Source of the DNA: an uncultured Acidobacteriota bacterium | GTDB taxonomy: Bacteria; Acidobacteriota; Thermoanaerobaculia; UBA5066 | Direction: 5' to 3' | DNA length: 41,514 nucleotides | Assembly: GCA_903845115.1 (NCBI GenBank) | Contig: CAIMWE010000091.1 | Location: 1 to 41,514, forward strand | Part shown: positions 26,069 through 33,878 of the stretch, in pieces | Position numbering within the stretch: position 1 is the first letter of the stretch | Layout: every line of letters begins with the position of its first letter | Position numbers and translations under genes: made by a program | Notes under the pieces: model-generated | Database searches by the model: none | What the model was told of the DNA's origin: nothing | Seen by the model: only the letters and a program-made list of their open reading frames with translations

Positions 26069-26301
26069 CTGCGGACTACGCTCTTGTATTCGAGGGACGT
26101 TATCCGACCAGAATCCCTCAGACGGCGCAGGACCGCGGGCGGCACTTTGGGGCACCCCGGCGCGAACGGGTATCCGTGGATCTCGATCGCACCGTCAACA
26201 TGCTCGACGGTCAGCCGCGTGACGAACCACTCGAGGCCATCCGCGCCTCTCCGGATCGCGTAGCGAACCGGGCAAAAGGGATCCGCCGGGTCCTCCGGCA
26301 C
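26065..26301 (-). CDS. Small protein coupled to the ImmA-like gene
   Basis: A 78-residue protein if it starts at GTG 26301. It contains FCPVRYAIRRGADGLEWFV, TRLTVEHVDGAIEIHGYPF and a C-terminal PAVLRRLRDSGRIT. No family is recognised. The frame stays protein-like for about 15 codons further upstream (LSLAEREQLLSD) before a TGA, without ATG or GTG. The start may therefore be a rarer codon, or the 5' end may be damaged. Its stop overlaps the ATG of the ImmA-like gene (ATGA), so they are probably made together; an immunity or adaptor role is a guess from position only. Confidence 0.6.
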   Translation of the reverse strand: MPEDPADPFCPVRYAIRRGADGLEWFVTRLTVEHVDGAIEIHGYPFAPGCPKVPPAVLRRLRDSGRITSLEYKSVVRR

Positions 26302-26654
26302 GCTGTCCGAGAGAAGCTGTTCCCGCTCCGCCAGCGAGAGGTCATTGGGTCAGGCAGATTTGTCGGGATGCCACCGAGGTGGTCCAGCCTCCGAAGTCGC
26401 CGTCTTGTGCGCTGGACTGGGTACATAGTCCAGCCTGCGTGTTCGCGTATTCTCTCCGGGTCCGGCCATCGAGTCAGCAGTTTATCAGTTCTGTGTCAGT
26501 GACTTAAGGTCAGGGGCTCGACGTCATGGTGGCCTATGAAGACGCGGTTCGGACGTGCTCCGGCTCTCGAGATAGGAGGGGAACGCCACGAACGCGTTTC
26601 TCTTCCCCTCCTCGGAGGGAGCCGCGCCGGCGCTCGGCTCCGACAGCCCCGGCG
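26302..26654. other. Non-coding gap with a palindrome
   Basis: About 350 bases without a convincing gene. GCTGGACT (26411-26418) and AGTCCAGC (26427-26434) form a perfect 8-bp inverted repeat around an 8-base spacer (GGGTACAT), about 110 bases upstream of the small gene at 26301, and could be a regulator site. An AT-rich patch lies at 26475-26510. A strong GC stem (26618-26641: GGAGCCG...CGGCTCC with a self-complementary centre) lies just downstream of the pentapeptide gene and could end its transcript. Confidence 0.5.
26618..26641 (-). terminator. Hairpin downstream of the pentapeptide gene
   Basis: GGAGCCG pairs with CGGCTCC around a 10-base centre (CGCCGGCGCT) that is largely self-complementary. 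It lies 14 bases past the stop of the minus-strand pentapeptide gene. No T-run follows, so efficiency is uncertain. Confidence 0.4.
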
Positions 26655-28151
26655 TCACTCCTTCCCGGGGGGGGGCTGCCGATCCCGGGTTCCCGAGGCG
26701 GTCGGGTCGTCGGATCGGCCGGCGACGGAGCGGTCCCGCGGGGCCGCGTCCTTCTCCAGCTGAGCGATCCGCGCCTTCCGCTCCGCCTCTTTCCTGTCTT
26801 CCATCACCTCGACCTTCTTCTTGGAGGAGCCGAGGAGGGCGCCGGCGGCGAGCACCAGCTTGAGGTGGAGCTGCCCGGTGAATTTCGCGCCCTCTCCGCG
26901 GGCGCCCACGAAGGACGACCCGCCCATCTTCGCTTCGGAGAAGTCCGCGTGGGCGACGAGGGCGTCCTTGAACGAGGCGTTGACGAGCAACGCCCCGACG
27001 AGGCGGGAGAACCGGAAGTCCCCGCCCGTGAACGTGGCCCCCTCGCACTCGGCCCCGACCAGGTTCGTGCCGGAGAAATCGCACTTCTCGGCGATGGCGT
27101 TGGAGAGGCGAGCGTGCTTGAGGTTCGCCTTGCGGAAGTTCGCCCCGGTCAGCTTCGCCCGGATCAGCGTTCCCCCCTCGAGATTCGACTCCGACAGGTC
27201 GGCGTTTCCGAGGTCGGCCTCGGTGAAGTTGCAGCCCCGGAGGTTGGCGCCGACGCCGATCGCGTTCTGCAGCTTGACCCCCGTGAAGTTCGTCAGCTTC
27301 AGCTTGGGGGTCCTGAGATCCAGCTTGTCGAAGGTCGCCCCCTGGAAGTCCGTCTCCTCGAGGATCGCGCCGAGGAAGACCGATTTCCGGAAGTCCCCCT
27401 GGCGGCAGAACGTCTTCTTCATCGTGGCGTCGCTGAAGTTCGCGGCCTGGGCGATCACCCGCTCGAGGTCCGACTCCGAGAGGTCGGCTCCCGTGAAGTT
27501 CGCCCCCACCATGATCGCTCCGCGCATCGTGGCGCGCCGGATGACGGCCCCCTTGAAGCTCGAGAGGGAGAGGTTGGCGTCCCGGAAGAAGGCGAGCGAG
27601 AGGTTCGCCTTGTCGAAGTTCATCTCCTTCAGCGTCATACCGTCGAAGCTGGCCTGCTGCATGTCCGCCCCGTCGAACCGGCAGCCCATGAGCCCCGCGT
27701 TCCGGAAGTTCACGCCGTGGACCCGTCCGAAGGAGAAGACCGACCGGGCGAACTCGGTCGCGTCCACCTTCGCTCCCGTCAGGTCGGCGGCGGTCAGGTT
27801 CGCGTCCCGGACCGACGCGTTTCCGAGGTCCGCCTCCCTCAGCCGCGCTCCGACGAGAGAGAGTCCGTCGAGGTTCTGGTACGTGAGGTCGGTCTCCGAC
27901 AGATCGGCGCGGTCGAGCACTGCGCGCCTGAACGAGGCTCCGGAGAAGATCGCGCGGAGAAGCGAGGCGCCCTCCAGGCGACAGCCGTCCAGCTTGGTGC
28001 GGGAGAGGTCCGCCCCGGTCAGGTTCCGCCCCGACAGGTCGGCACCGGACAGGTCGGCGTCGGTCAGGTCGGGGGCGAGCCCGGGGGTCTCGCCGCGCCA
28101 GGCATTCCAGTCCGGCCTCTTCAGTCGCTCGAGCTGTTCCTCGTTTGCCAC
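26655..28151 (-). CDS. Pentapeptide-repeat protein
   Basis: A 498-residue protein. The N-terminus has EEQLERLKRPDWNAWRG and then PDLTDADLSGADL, a common lead-in to pentapeptide repeats. A(D/N)LxX-type repeats cover about residues 30-450 (for example NLTGADLSR, TDLTYQNLDG, GANFTGADLSESDL), predicting a long right-handed beta-helix. The C-terminal 50 residues are charged (KKKVEVMEDRKEAERKARI) and probably helical. Such proteins mimic DNA or bind topoisomerases in some cases and are structural in others; no function can be assigned. GTG 28151 is chosen because a TAGAAT hexamer lies eight bases upstream; the frame stays open antisense through the next gene, but that is not coding. It diverges from the AAA ATPase gene. 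Confidence 0.85.
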   Translation of the reverse strand: MANEEQLERLKRPDWNAWRGETPGLAPDLTDADLSGADLSGRNLTGADLSRTKLDGCRLEGASLLRAIFSGASFRRAVLDRADLSETDLTYQNLDGLSLVGARLREADLGNASVRDANLTAADLTGAKVDATEFARSVFSFGRVHGVNFRNAGLMGCRFDGADMQQASFDGMTLKEMNFDKANLSLAFFRDANLSLSSFKGAVIRRATMRGAIMVGANFTGADLSESDLERVIAQAANFSDATMKKTFCRQGDFRKSVFLGAILEETDFQGATFDKLDLRTPKLKLTNFTGVKLQNAIGVGANLRGCNFTEADLGNADLSESNLEGGTLIRAKLTGANFRKANLKHARLSNAIAEKCDFSGTNLVGAECEGATFTGGDFRFSRLVGALLVNASFKDALVAHADFSEAKMGGSSFVGARGEGAKFTGQLHLKLVLAAGALLGSSKKKVEVMEDRKEAERKARIAQLEKDAAPRDRSVAGRSDDPTASGTRDRQPPPGKE

Positions 28152-28159
28152 GAGACGTG

Positions 28160-28165
28160 ATTCTA
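28160..28165 (-). promoter_or_regulatory. Putative -10 element (TAGAAT) of the pentapeptide gene
   Basis: GGCTAGAATCACG on the minus strand, eight bases before GTG 28151. The transcript would start at or next to the start codon (leaderless). It lies in the short region shared with the divergent AAA ATPase gene. Confidence 0.4.
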
Positions 28166-28216
28166 GCCGGGTTCTCGTGCGCGACTGAATAGGCTCCGAA
28201 TTCTTCGTGCCGACAC

Positions 28217-28222
28217 TAGAAT
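28217..28222 (+). promoter_or_regulatory. Putative -10 element (TAGAAT) of the AAA ATPase gene
   Basis: CACTAGAATGG overlaps the upstream ATG at 28221. The second ATG at 28230 lies about where a transcript would begin, which favours that start and a leaderless message. The TAGAAT hexamer is identical to the one serving the divergent pentapeptide gene 50 bases away. Confidence 0.4.
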
Positions 28223-28229
28223 GGAGCGG

Positions 28230-29726
28230 ATGAGCGCAACCGTGGCACCCCGTGGCCCCGAGCGGATCAGGCGTGCCCTCTCGGGGGGATACCCGATCGT
28301 CTACATCCGGTCGTGGGAGGAGGGAAGGGTCGAGCGGGCCGTGAGCTCCCTCGCCCAGAAGTACTTCGACCGGGCGGTTCCGTTCGGCGTCTGGACCTGC
28401 GTCGACGGCCTCCGGGTGGGGGAGGAGCGCTGGGCCGAGACCACCGATCCGCTCCGGGCGCTGGAAGCCGTCCTGGAGTCGCCGGGCCCCGGCTTCTACC
28501 TGATGAAGGACCTGCCGGCTGCCATGCCGGGCCGGCCCGACGTCGTCCGGCGCCTCCGCGACCTCTACCGGCAGATCCGGGGAAGGGGGAAGTTCGTCTT
28601 TCTCCTCTCGCCCCGGCTGATCCTGCCCGAAGACCTGAAGAAGGAGGTCTACCTCATCGACTTCGACCTTCCCGACGACGCGGAGATCCTCTTCATCCTC
28701 GGCCTCCTCGGGAAGCGCCTGGGCGGGGAGGCCGGGATCCCCGAAGCCGATGCGAAGCGGTTCGCGACGGCGCTCAAGGGCCTCACGTCGGACGAGATCG
28801 AGCACGTCGTCACCAAGGTCTTCTCGCGGCGGGGCGCCTTCGACGAGTCGGCGTACGACGACATCCTCCTCGAGAAGGAGCAGGCGTCCCGGAAGGAAGG
28901 GGTGCTGGAGTTCATCCCTCCGCGCATCACCCTGGAAGACATAGGCGGACTCGAGAACCTGAAGGATTGGCTCCGGAAGCGTCAGAGTCTCTTCACCCGC
29001 GAGGCGGTCGAGGCCGGCATGCCGGTCCCGAAGGGACTCCTGATGATGGGAATGTCGGGGTGTGGAAAATCGCTCTCGGTCAAGGCGATCTCCACCCTCT
29101 GGAACCTGCCGCTCTTCCGGCTGGACATGAACCTGGTCTTCGGGACGGAGAACCCCGAGGCGACGTTCCACCGCGCGCTCACGTCCGTGGAAGGCCTCTC
29201 TCCGGCGCTCCTCTGGATCGACGAGATCGAGATGGCGATCACGGGCGGGCGCGAGGCGGGAGGGGGAGATCCGGCGCTCGGGCGGATCTTCTCGACCTTC
29301 CTGACCTGGATGCAGGAGAAGGACGCGCTGGTCTTCGTCGCTGCCACGGCGAACCGGATCCAGCTCCTGCCGGCCGAGTTCATCCGGAAGGGGAGGTTCG
29401 ACCAGGTCTTCTTCCTCGACCTGCCGAACGAGGTCGAGCGGAAGGCGGTCTTCACCGTCTACCTCAGGAAGCGGAAGGCGGACATGAACAAGTTCGACGT
29501 CGTCTTCCTCTCCAAGGCGACGAAGGGCTTCAACGGCGCCGAGATCGAGTCGGTGGTCCAGTCCGCGGCGATCGAGGCCTTCGCGGAGAAGCGGGCCATG
29601 ACGGAGGAGGACGTGAGCCGGCTCATCACGAACACGGTCCCCCTCTCCCGGACGATGGACGAGCAGATCAAGGCGATCAAGAGCTGGGCGCACGACCGCG
29701 CCCTGTCGGCGTCGAAGGCCGTCTGA
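28230..29726 (+). CDS. AAA ATPase, Ycf46-like
   Basis: About 498 residues. An N-terminal Rossmann-like region (about 1-230) precedes the AAA module: Walker A MGMSGCGKS, Walker B LLWIDEIEMAI, sensor 1 FVAATAN, arginine finger region FIRKGRFDQVFFLDLP, and the C-terminal helical lid (GFNGAEIESVV). This matches the Ycf46/COG0464 group found in cyanobacteria and plastids, whose role is unclear. The substrate is unknown. ATG 28230 is preferred because the -10 overlaps ATG 28221. It is divergent from a pentapeptide-repeat gene and convergent with a cytochrome gene 9 bases away. Confidence 0.88.
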   Translation: MSATVAPRGPERIRRALSGGYPIVYIRSWEEGRVERAVSSLAQKYFDRAVPFGVWTCVDGLRVGEERWAETTDPLRALEAVLESPGPGFYLMKDLPAAMPGRPDVVRRLRDLYRQIRGRGKFVFLLSPRLILPEDLKKEVYLIDFDLPDDAEILFILGLLGKRLGGEAGIPEADAKRFATALKGLTSDEIEHVVTKVFSRRGAFDESAYDDILLEKEQASRKEGVLEFIPPRITLEDIGGLENLKDWLRKRQSLFTREAVEAGMPVPKGLLMMGMSGCGKSLSVKAISTLWNLPLFRLDMNLVFGTENPEATFHRALTSVEGLSPALLWIDEIEMAITGGREAGGGDPALGRIFSTFLTWMQEKDALVFVAATANRIQLLPAEFIRKGRFDQVFFLDLPNEVERKAVFTVYLRKRKADMNKFDVVFLSKATKGFNGAEIESVVQSAAIEAFAEKRAMTEEDVSRLITNTVPLSRTMDEQIKAIKSWAHDRALSASKAV

Positions 29727-29735
29727 CCGCGCGGG

Positions 29736-30113
29736 CTACCTCGCTCCGGCCGGAGCGGGCGGCGGGGGGACCTCCGCTCCCGGGCCGGCGACCCTGAGGA
29801 CGTAGTCGACGGAGAGGTCGATCTCCCCGGGCGTGAGCCGGTCCCCGAACGCCGGCATCGGGCTCCCGGGGTCGCCGTCCGCCACCAGCCTGCGGATCGA
29901 GGCTCGGTCGCCGCCGTGCTTCCACTTCCCGTCGGTCAGGTCGGCGTAGGGGCGGCCCTCGGCGAATCTGGTCCGGCCTTTTCCGTCCATCCCGTGGCAG
30001 GCCGCGCACCGGCGGTAGAAGACCTTCGCCGCCGGCTCGGAGGGACCGCACGCCACGAGGATCCCGGGAACGAGGACGGCGAGGGCGAGCGTCGGGCGGC
30101 CGGCAGTCTTCAC
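29736..30113 (-). CDS. Cytochrome c lipoprotein, single haem
   Basis: A 125-residue protein. The N-terminal helix ends in a lipobox-like LVAC (Cys about 22), so membrane anchoring by lipid is likely. One haem site, CAACH, follows in FYRRCAACHGMDGKG, and the C-terminal SPMPAFGDRLT supplies the axial Met of a class I cytochrome c. A Pro-rich tail ends the protein. It would carry single electrons in the periplasm. GTG 30113 has AAGGGG upstream. It diverges from the small ferredoxin gene. Confidence 0.9.
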   Translation of the reverse strand: MKTAGRPTLALAVLVPGILVACGPSEPAAKVFYRRCAACHGMDGKGRTRFAEGRPYADLTDGKWKHGGDRASIRRLVADGDPGSPMPAFGDRLTPGEIDLSVDYVLRVAGPGAEVPPPPAPAGAR

Positions 30114-30136
30114 GTCATTCCCCTTCCGGGGTCCGC

Positions 30137-30146
30137 ATGCTATCTT
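30137..30146. promoter_or_regulatory. Overlapping divergent -10 elements, cytochrome c / ferredoxin
   Basis: TATCTT (30141-30146, plus) precedes the ferredoxin ATG by eight bases, giving a leaderless transcript. TAGCAT (30142-30137, minus) would serve the cytochrome gene with a leader of about 17 bases that contains AAGGGG. The two hexamers overlap by two bases. Confidence 0.4.
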
Positions 30147-30154
30147 TCGCGGCG

Positions 30155-30388
30155 ATGGCCAACAAAGACGACAAGTACACCGAAAACGCTCCCGGCAAGT
30201 TCTACGTCGATTCCCAGTGCATCGACTGCGACGTCTGTCGCGTCACCGCCCCGAGCAACTTCGGGCGGCAAGAGGAGAAGGGGTACTCGTACGTCTCCAA
30301 GGCGGCCGAGACGCCCGAGGAGGAAGCCCAGTGCCAGGAGGCGATGGATTCCTGCCCCGTCGAGGCGATCGGCAACGACGGTACCTAG
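30155..30388 (+). CDS. Small [4Fe-4S] ferredoxin
   Basis: A 77-residue single-cluster ferredoxin: CIDCDVC supplies three ligands and SCPVEAIG the fourth, the pattern of monocluster ferredoxins that carry low-potential electrons. The ATG at 30155 is chosen; an earlier in-frame ATG at 30137 lies in the promoter. Its TAG stop shares CTAG (30385-30388) with the stop of lipA on the other strand, so the two genes overlap tail to tail. A ferredoxin next to radical-SAM genes (lipA, queE) could supply their electrons; that is inference. Confidence 0.9.
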   Translation: MANKDDKYTENAPGKFYVDSQCIDCDVCRVTAPSNFGRQEEKGYSYVSKAAETPEEEAQCQEAMDSCPVEAIGNDGT

Positions 30389-31272
30389 TTTCCGCTCTGA
30401 GCCAGGGCGCTCCGGGCGTGGTAGCTCGAGCGGACGAGCGGCGCTGATTCCACCCGGCTGAAACCGAGCCTCTCCCCCTCCGCTCGGAGAAAGCGGAATT
30501 CGTCCGGGGTGTAGTAGCGCTCGGCTCTCAGGCGGCGCTCGTGCGGCGGGAGGTATTGCCCGACCGTCAGGACGTCCGTCCCCGCGGCGCGGATGTCCCG
30601 CATCGCGACGAGAATCTCGTCGAGGGTCTCGCCGAGACCGACCATGAGCCCGCTCTTCACCTTCATGGACGGGTCGCGGCGGTCCCGGAATTCCGAGGCC
30701 CGCCGGAGAAGCTCGAGCGACCGCGGGTACCGGGCGTCGGGGCGGACCCTCCGGTAGAGGCGCTCCACGGTCTCGGTGTTGTGGTTGAGGACCTCGGGCC
30801 GGGCGTGGAGGACGGCGGCGAGGGCCTCCTCGCTTCCCAGGAAATCGGGCACGAGGACCTCCACCGTGACTCCCGGAGCGAGCCCCCGGATCTCTCCGAT
30901 CGTGGCGGCGAAATGGGCGGCTCCGCCGTCGGCCAGCTCGTCCCGGTTGACCGACGTGACGACGGCGTGCCGGACGCCGAGGGCCACCACCGCCTCGGCG
31001 ACGTGCCTCGGCTCCTCGGGGTCGAGGGGCTTGCCGGTTCCCTGCGCGACCGCGCAGAAGCCGCAGTGGCGGGTGCAGACGTCTCCCATCAGCATGAACG
31101 TGGCGGTCCTCTCCACCCCCCAGCACTCGAAGATGTTCGGGCAGCGGGCCTCCTGGCACACGGTGTGGAGGTTCTTCCGCTCCATGAGCGCCGCGACCGC
31201 CCGGGACGACTCGTTGTCGACGACCCGGACCTTCAGCCACTCCGGGCGGCGGGAGGGGAGGACGGCCGTCAC
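30385..31272 (-). CDS. lipA: Lipoyl synthase
   Basis: A 295-residue radical-SAM enzyme. It has both cluster motifs: the auxiliary CX4CX5C in [12 protein letters not shown] and the SAM-binding CX3CX2C in CTRHCGFC. The conserved C-terminal RSSYHA is present, as are TGKP and NHNTETV. It inserts two sulfurs into octanoylated lipoyl domains. GTG 31272 overlaps the lipB stop by four bases. It is the last gene of the queC-queE-lipB-lipA operon. Length is normal for the family. Confidence 0.96.
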   Translation of the reverse strand: MTAVLPSRRPEWLKVRVVDNESSRAVAALMERKNLHTVCQEARCPNIFECWGVERTATFMLMGDVCTRHCGFCAVAQGTGKPLDPEEPRHVAEAVVALGVRHAVVTSVNRDELADGGAAHFAATIGEIRGLAPGVTVEVLVPDFLGSEEALAAVLHARPEVLNHNTETVERLYRRVRPDARYPRSLELLRRASEFRDRRDPSMKVKSGLMVGLGETLDEILVAMRDIRAAGTDVLTVGQYLPPHERRLRAERYYTPDEFRFLRAEGERLGFSRVESAPLVRSSYHARSALAQSGN

Positions 31273-31949
31273 GCCGCCTCCCGGAGCCGCCGGCCGAAGA
31301 GCTGGCCGAAGTGGCGGGTGAAGGCGGCGGCGACCGCGACGACCGAGGGGGCGGCCTCGGGCCCGAGCAGCCGGGCCAGCGAGGTGACGCCGCCGTCGAC
31401 GATCCCGCACGGGACGATGAGCGAGAAGCGGGAGAGGTCGGTCCGGACGTTCAGGGCGGCCCCGTGCGTCGTCACCCACCGGGAGAGGTGGACGCCGATC
31501 GCGGCCAGCTTGTCGTTCCCCACCCAGATCGAGGACCACCTCCCCGGCTCGGCGCTGCGGGCGGCCTCCACGCCGAATTCCGCGGCCGTCCGGATCAGCG
31601 TCTCCTCGAGGTTCCGGATGTAGCGGCGGACGTCCGTCTCCCCCGGCGCCAGGTTCAGGACCGGGTAGGCGACCAGCTGTCCCGGCCCGTGAAAGGTCAG
31701 CTTTCCCCCCCGGTCGGACGGTCGGACGTCGATTCCCTGCCGCGCGAGGAGGTCGTCGGAGGCGAGAAGGTCGCCCCGGCCCGCGTTGCGGCCGATCGTG
31801 ATGACGTCGGTGTGCTCGAGGAGGAACAGCGTCTCAGGCCCTCCCTCCGTCACCCTCGCCGCGGCCTCGTCCTGGAGGCCCAGCACCTCGTCGTAGGGAC
31901 GGGGTCCCCTGGAGAGGAGGGAGACGACCTCCACGGGGGCGCGGCTCAC
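31269..31949 (-). CDS. lipB: Octanoyl-[ACP]-protein N-octanoyltransferase
   Basis: A 226-residue LipB. The signature [17 protein letters not shown], the catalytic Lys in [11 protein letters not shown] and the catalytic Cys in LIVPCGI are all present. It transfers octanoate from ACP to lipoyl domains, providing the substrate of LipA, whose gene follows with a four-base overlap. GTG 31949 is chosen because it overlaps the queE stop; the longer frame to 32009 would run into queE. Confidence 0.96.
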   Translation of the reverse strand: MSRAPVEVVSLLSRGPRPYDEVLGLQDEAAARVTEGGPETLFLLEHTDVITIGRNAGRGDLLASDDLLARQGIDVRPSDRGGKLTFHGPGQLVAYPVLNLAPGETDVRRYIRNLEETLIRTAAEFGVEAARSAEPGRWSSIWVGNDKLAAIGVHLSRWVTTHGAALNVRTDLSRFSLIVPCGIVDGGVTSLARLLGPEAAPSVVAVAAAFTRHFGQLFGRRLREAA

Positions 31950-32587
31950 GGGAGGCCCGCCAGCTTGTGCATCTGGAGGGAGAGGCGCCACTCCGGGTGC
32001 GCGAGGCAATACGAGGCCGCCAGCCGCGTGCTCTGGCCCCGGTCGGGCCCGTCCATCGGCTGGAGGAAGAAGTGCCGGAACCGGAGCGCCGAGAAGGACG
32101 CGGGGTCGAGGCCTTCCTGGGGAAAGACCAGCTTCAGCTCGTCGCCCTCCGTCACCGCGAGGCCGGCGCCGGCCTTCGGGCTCACGGTGACCCAGTCGAC
32201 GCCGGGCGGAACGGGCCGCGTCCCGTTCGTCTCCACCGCGACCTCGAACCCGGCCGCGTGGAAGGCGCCCACGAGGCGGACGTCCAGCTGCAGCAGCGGC
32301 TCGCCGCCGGTGGAGACGAGCAGGGGCCTTCCCGAGAGCGGCCAGGGACCGTCCCAGGCGCGGCGCGCCGCGGAGGCCAGGGCCGCCGGGTCGTCGTAGC
32401 GGCCGCCGCCCGGCCCGTCGGTGCCGGCGAAATCCGTGTCGCAGAAACGGCAGACGGCGCCAGCCCGGTCCTCCTCCCGCCCCGTCCAGAGATTGCAGCC
32501 CGAGAAGCGGCAGAAGACCGCCGCGGTTCCTGTCCGCGCCCCTTCGCCCTGGAGGGTGTAGAAGATCTCCTTGACGGCCCAGATCAT
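31946..32587 (-). CDS. queE: 7-carboxy-7-deazaguanine synthase
   Basis: A 213-residue radical-SAM enzyme with the QueE-specific CX14CX2C motif, running from the Cys of GCNLWTG to CRFCDTDF. The N-terminal [23 protein letters not shown] and ETNGT motifs are typical. It rearranges 6-carboxytetrahydropterin to 7-carboxy-7-deazaguanine in the pathway to preQ0 and queuosine. ATG 32587 overlaps the queC stop. The 3' end overlaps lipB by four bases. Confidence 0.95.
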   Translation of the reverse strand: MIWAVKEIFYTLQGEGARTGTAAVFCRFSGCNLWTGREEDRAGAVCRFCDTDFAGTDGPGGGRYDDPAALASAARRAWDGPWPLSGRPLLVSTGGEPLLQLDVRLVGAFHAAGFEVAVETNGTRPVPPGVDWVTVSPKAGAGLAVTEGDELKLVFPQEGLDPASFSALRFRHFFLQPMDGPDRGQSTRLAASYCLAHPEWRLSLQMHKLAGLP

Positions 32588-33288
32588 TTCGCCGGGTCCG
32601 CCAGCCCCGCCTCGAGGAATCCCCTGGCCCGGAGGAGACACGAGTCGCAGCCGCCGCACGGGCGCCCGGTCGGCCCGGGGTCGTAGCAGGAGAAGGTGAG
32701 GCCGTAGTCCACGCCCAGCGAGGTCCCCTGGCGGATGATCTCCGCCTTCGTCAGGCGGATCAACGGCGTGTGGATCGTCGGGACCAGCCCCCCCTCGGTC
32801 CCGGCCTTCGTGCCGAGGGCAGCCGCGCGGGTGAACGCCTCGATGAACTCCGGACGGCAGTCGGGGTACCCGGAGTAGTCGAGGGCGTTGACGCCGATGA
32901 ACACGTCCGTCGAGCCCAGGACCTCTGCCCACGCCACGGCGAACGACAGGAAGATGAGGTTCCTGGCGGGGACGTAGGTGACCGGAATCCCGGCTCCGAT
33001 CTCCTCGGCCGAACGGCTCTTCGGAACGGCGATCTCCGACGTGAGGGCGGAGCCCCCGAAGAGGCGGAGGTCGATCTCCAGGACGACGTGACGAGCAGCT
33101 CCGAGGGACCGGGCCACCCGCCCCGCCGCCTCCAGCTCGCAGGAGTGCCGCTGGCCGTAGCGGAAGCTGAGGGCGTAGGCCTCGTAGCCCTCGGCCTGGG
33201 CGAGAGCGAGGACCGTGGCGGAGTCGAGCCCCCCGCTGAGGAGGACGACCGCTTTCGGGAACGGGGGTGATGCGCTTGTATCAGTCAC
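32584..33288 (-). CDS. queC: 7-cyano-7-deazaguanine synthase
   Basis: A 234-residue ATP-dependent ligase with the PP-loop [13 protein letters not shown] and a C-terminal zinc site made of Cys in FSCYDPG and CGGCDSC. It converts carboxydeazaguanine to preQ0 using ATP and ammonia. GTG 33288 gives the N-terminus; a nearer ATG at 33295 is out of frame. queD, queF and tgt are not in this window. It is the first gene of the four-gene operon and diverges from the cytochrome genes. Confidence 0.95.
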   Translation of the reverse strand: MTDTSASPPFPKAVVLLSGGLDSATVLALAQAEGYEAYALSFRYGQRHSCELEAAGRVARSLGAARHVVLEIDLRLFGGSALTSEIAVPKSRSAEEIGAGIPVTYVPARNLIFLSFAVAWAEVLGSTDVFIGVNALDYSGYPDCRPEFIEAFTRAAALGTKAGTEGGLVPTIHTPLIRLTKAEIIRQGTSLGVDYGLTFSCYDPGPTGRPCGGCDSCLLRARGFLEAGLADPAK

Positions 33289-33302
33289 GGTGCATCGTTT
33301 GC

Positions 33303-33308
33303 ACTATA
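33303..33308 (-). promoter_or_regulatory. Putative -10 element (TATAGT) of queC
   Basis: The minus strand reads CGCTATAGTGCAAACG, 14 bases before GTG 33288; the leader would be roughly seven bases without a Shine-Dalgarno sequence. The divergent gap to 33387 also contains CCAATAATCC, which could serve the plus-strand operon, but no clear promoter is evident there. Confidence 0.35.
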
Positions 33309-33386
33309 GCGTGGACCCGCGTCGACTCCAATAATCCCGCCAATCCACCCGACCGGGGAGCGAGTCTTGGGCAAGGAGCGGGCTGA

Positions 33387-33878
33387 ATGCGGCATCTCAT
33401 GAAGGACAAAGAGCACCTGTTCCGGATGGCGGCTCTGTTCGTGGGCGGGATCGTCTTGTTCGTGATCGTCCGCGCCGTCATGCTTCCGAAGGACTTCGGG
33501 AAGCTCGGCCACTACAGGCCCGGGGCTCTCGAGGACAACGCGAAGAGGGTCCCCGTCTTCGCGGGGAAACCCGCCTGCCTCGAATGCCACACCGACATGA
33601 TCGAGAGGCAGAAGGGGAGCAAGCACGCGGCGATCAACTGCGAGGCGTGCCACTGGGCGCTGAGCAAGCACGCCGCGGACCCGTCGGTGAAGCCGGTCCG
33701 GCCGGACGCGAAGGCGATCTGCCTCGTCTGCCACACCGCGAACGTGGCGAAGCCGAAGAAGTTCCCCCAGATCGACCCGAAGACTCACATGGAGGGTGGC
33801 CCCTGCAACGAGTGCCACCAGCCCCACCACCCGGAGAAGGGGCCCGAGAAGCCGGCGGTCCAGGAGGCCAAGAAATGA
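33387..33878 (+). CDS. Membrane-anchored tetraheme cytochrome c
   Basis: A 163-residue protein with an N-terminal membrane helix (about 14-32) and four haem sites: CLECH, CEACH, CLVCH and CNECH. The Lys/Glu-rich tail is flexible. It resembles NrfH/NapC-like or multiheme electron-transfer subunits, but no NapC family signature is obvious. It likely passes electrons between the quinone-linked NrfD subunit and periplasmic partners. It overlaps the FeS gene by ATGA. GGAGCGGG precedes the ATG. Confidence 0.9.
   Translation: MRHLMKDKEHLFRMAALFVGGIVLFVIVRAVMLPKDFGKLGHYRPGALEDNAKRVPVFAGKPACLECHTDMIERQKGSKHAAINCEACHWALSKHAADPSVKPVRPDAKAICLVCHTANVAKPKKFPQIDPKTHMEGGPCNECHQPHHPEKGPEKPAVQEAKK

Noticed and set aside
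26475-26530. AT-rich stretch suspected to be an attachment site
   Set aside because: No tRNA 3' end, integrase gene or matching direct repeat was found in the window.
28152-29693. Long minus-strand open frame continuing upstream of the pentapeptide gene
   Set aside because: It is antisense to the AAA ATPase gene and low in complexity; it reflects high GC content and the lack of stops.
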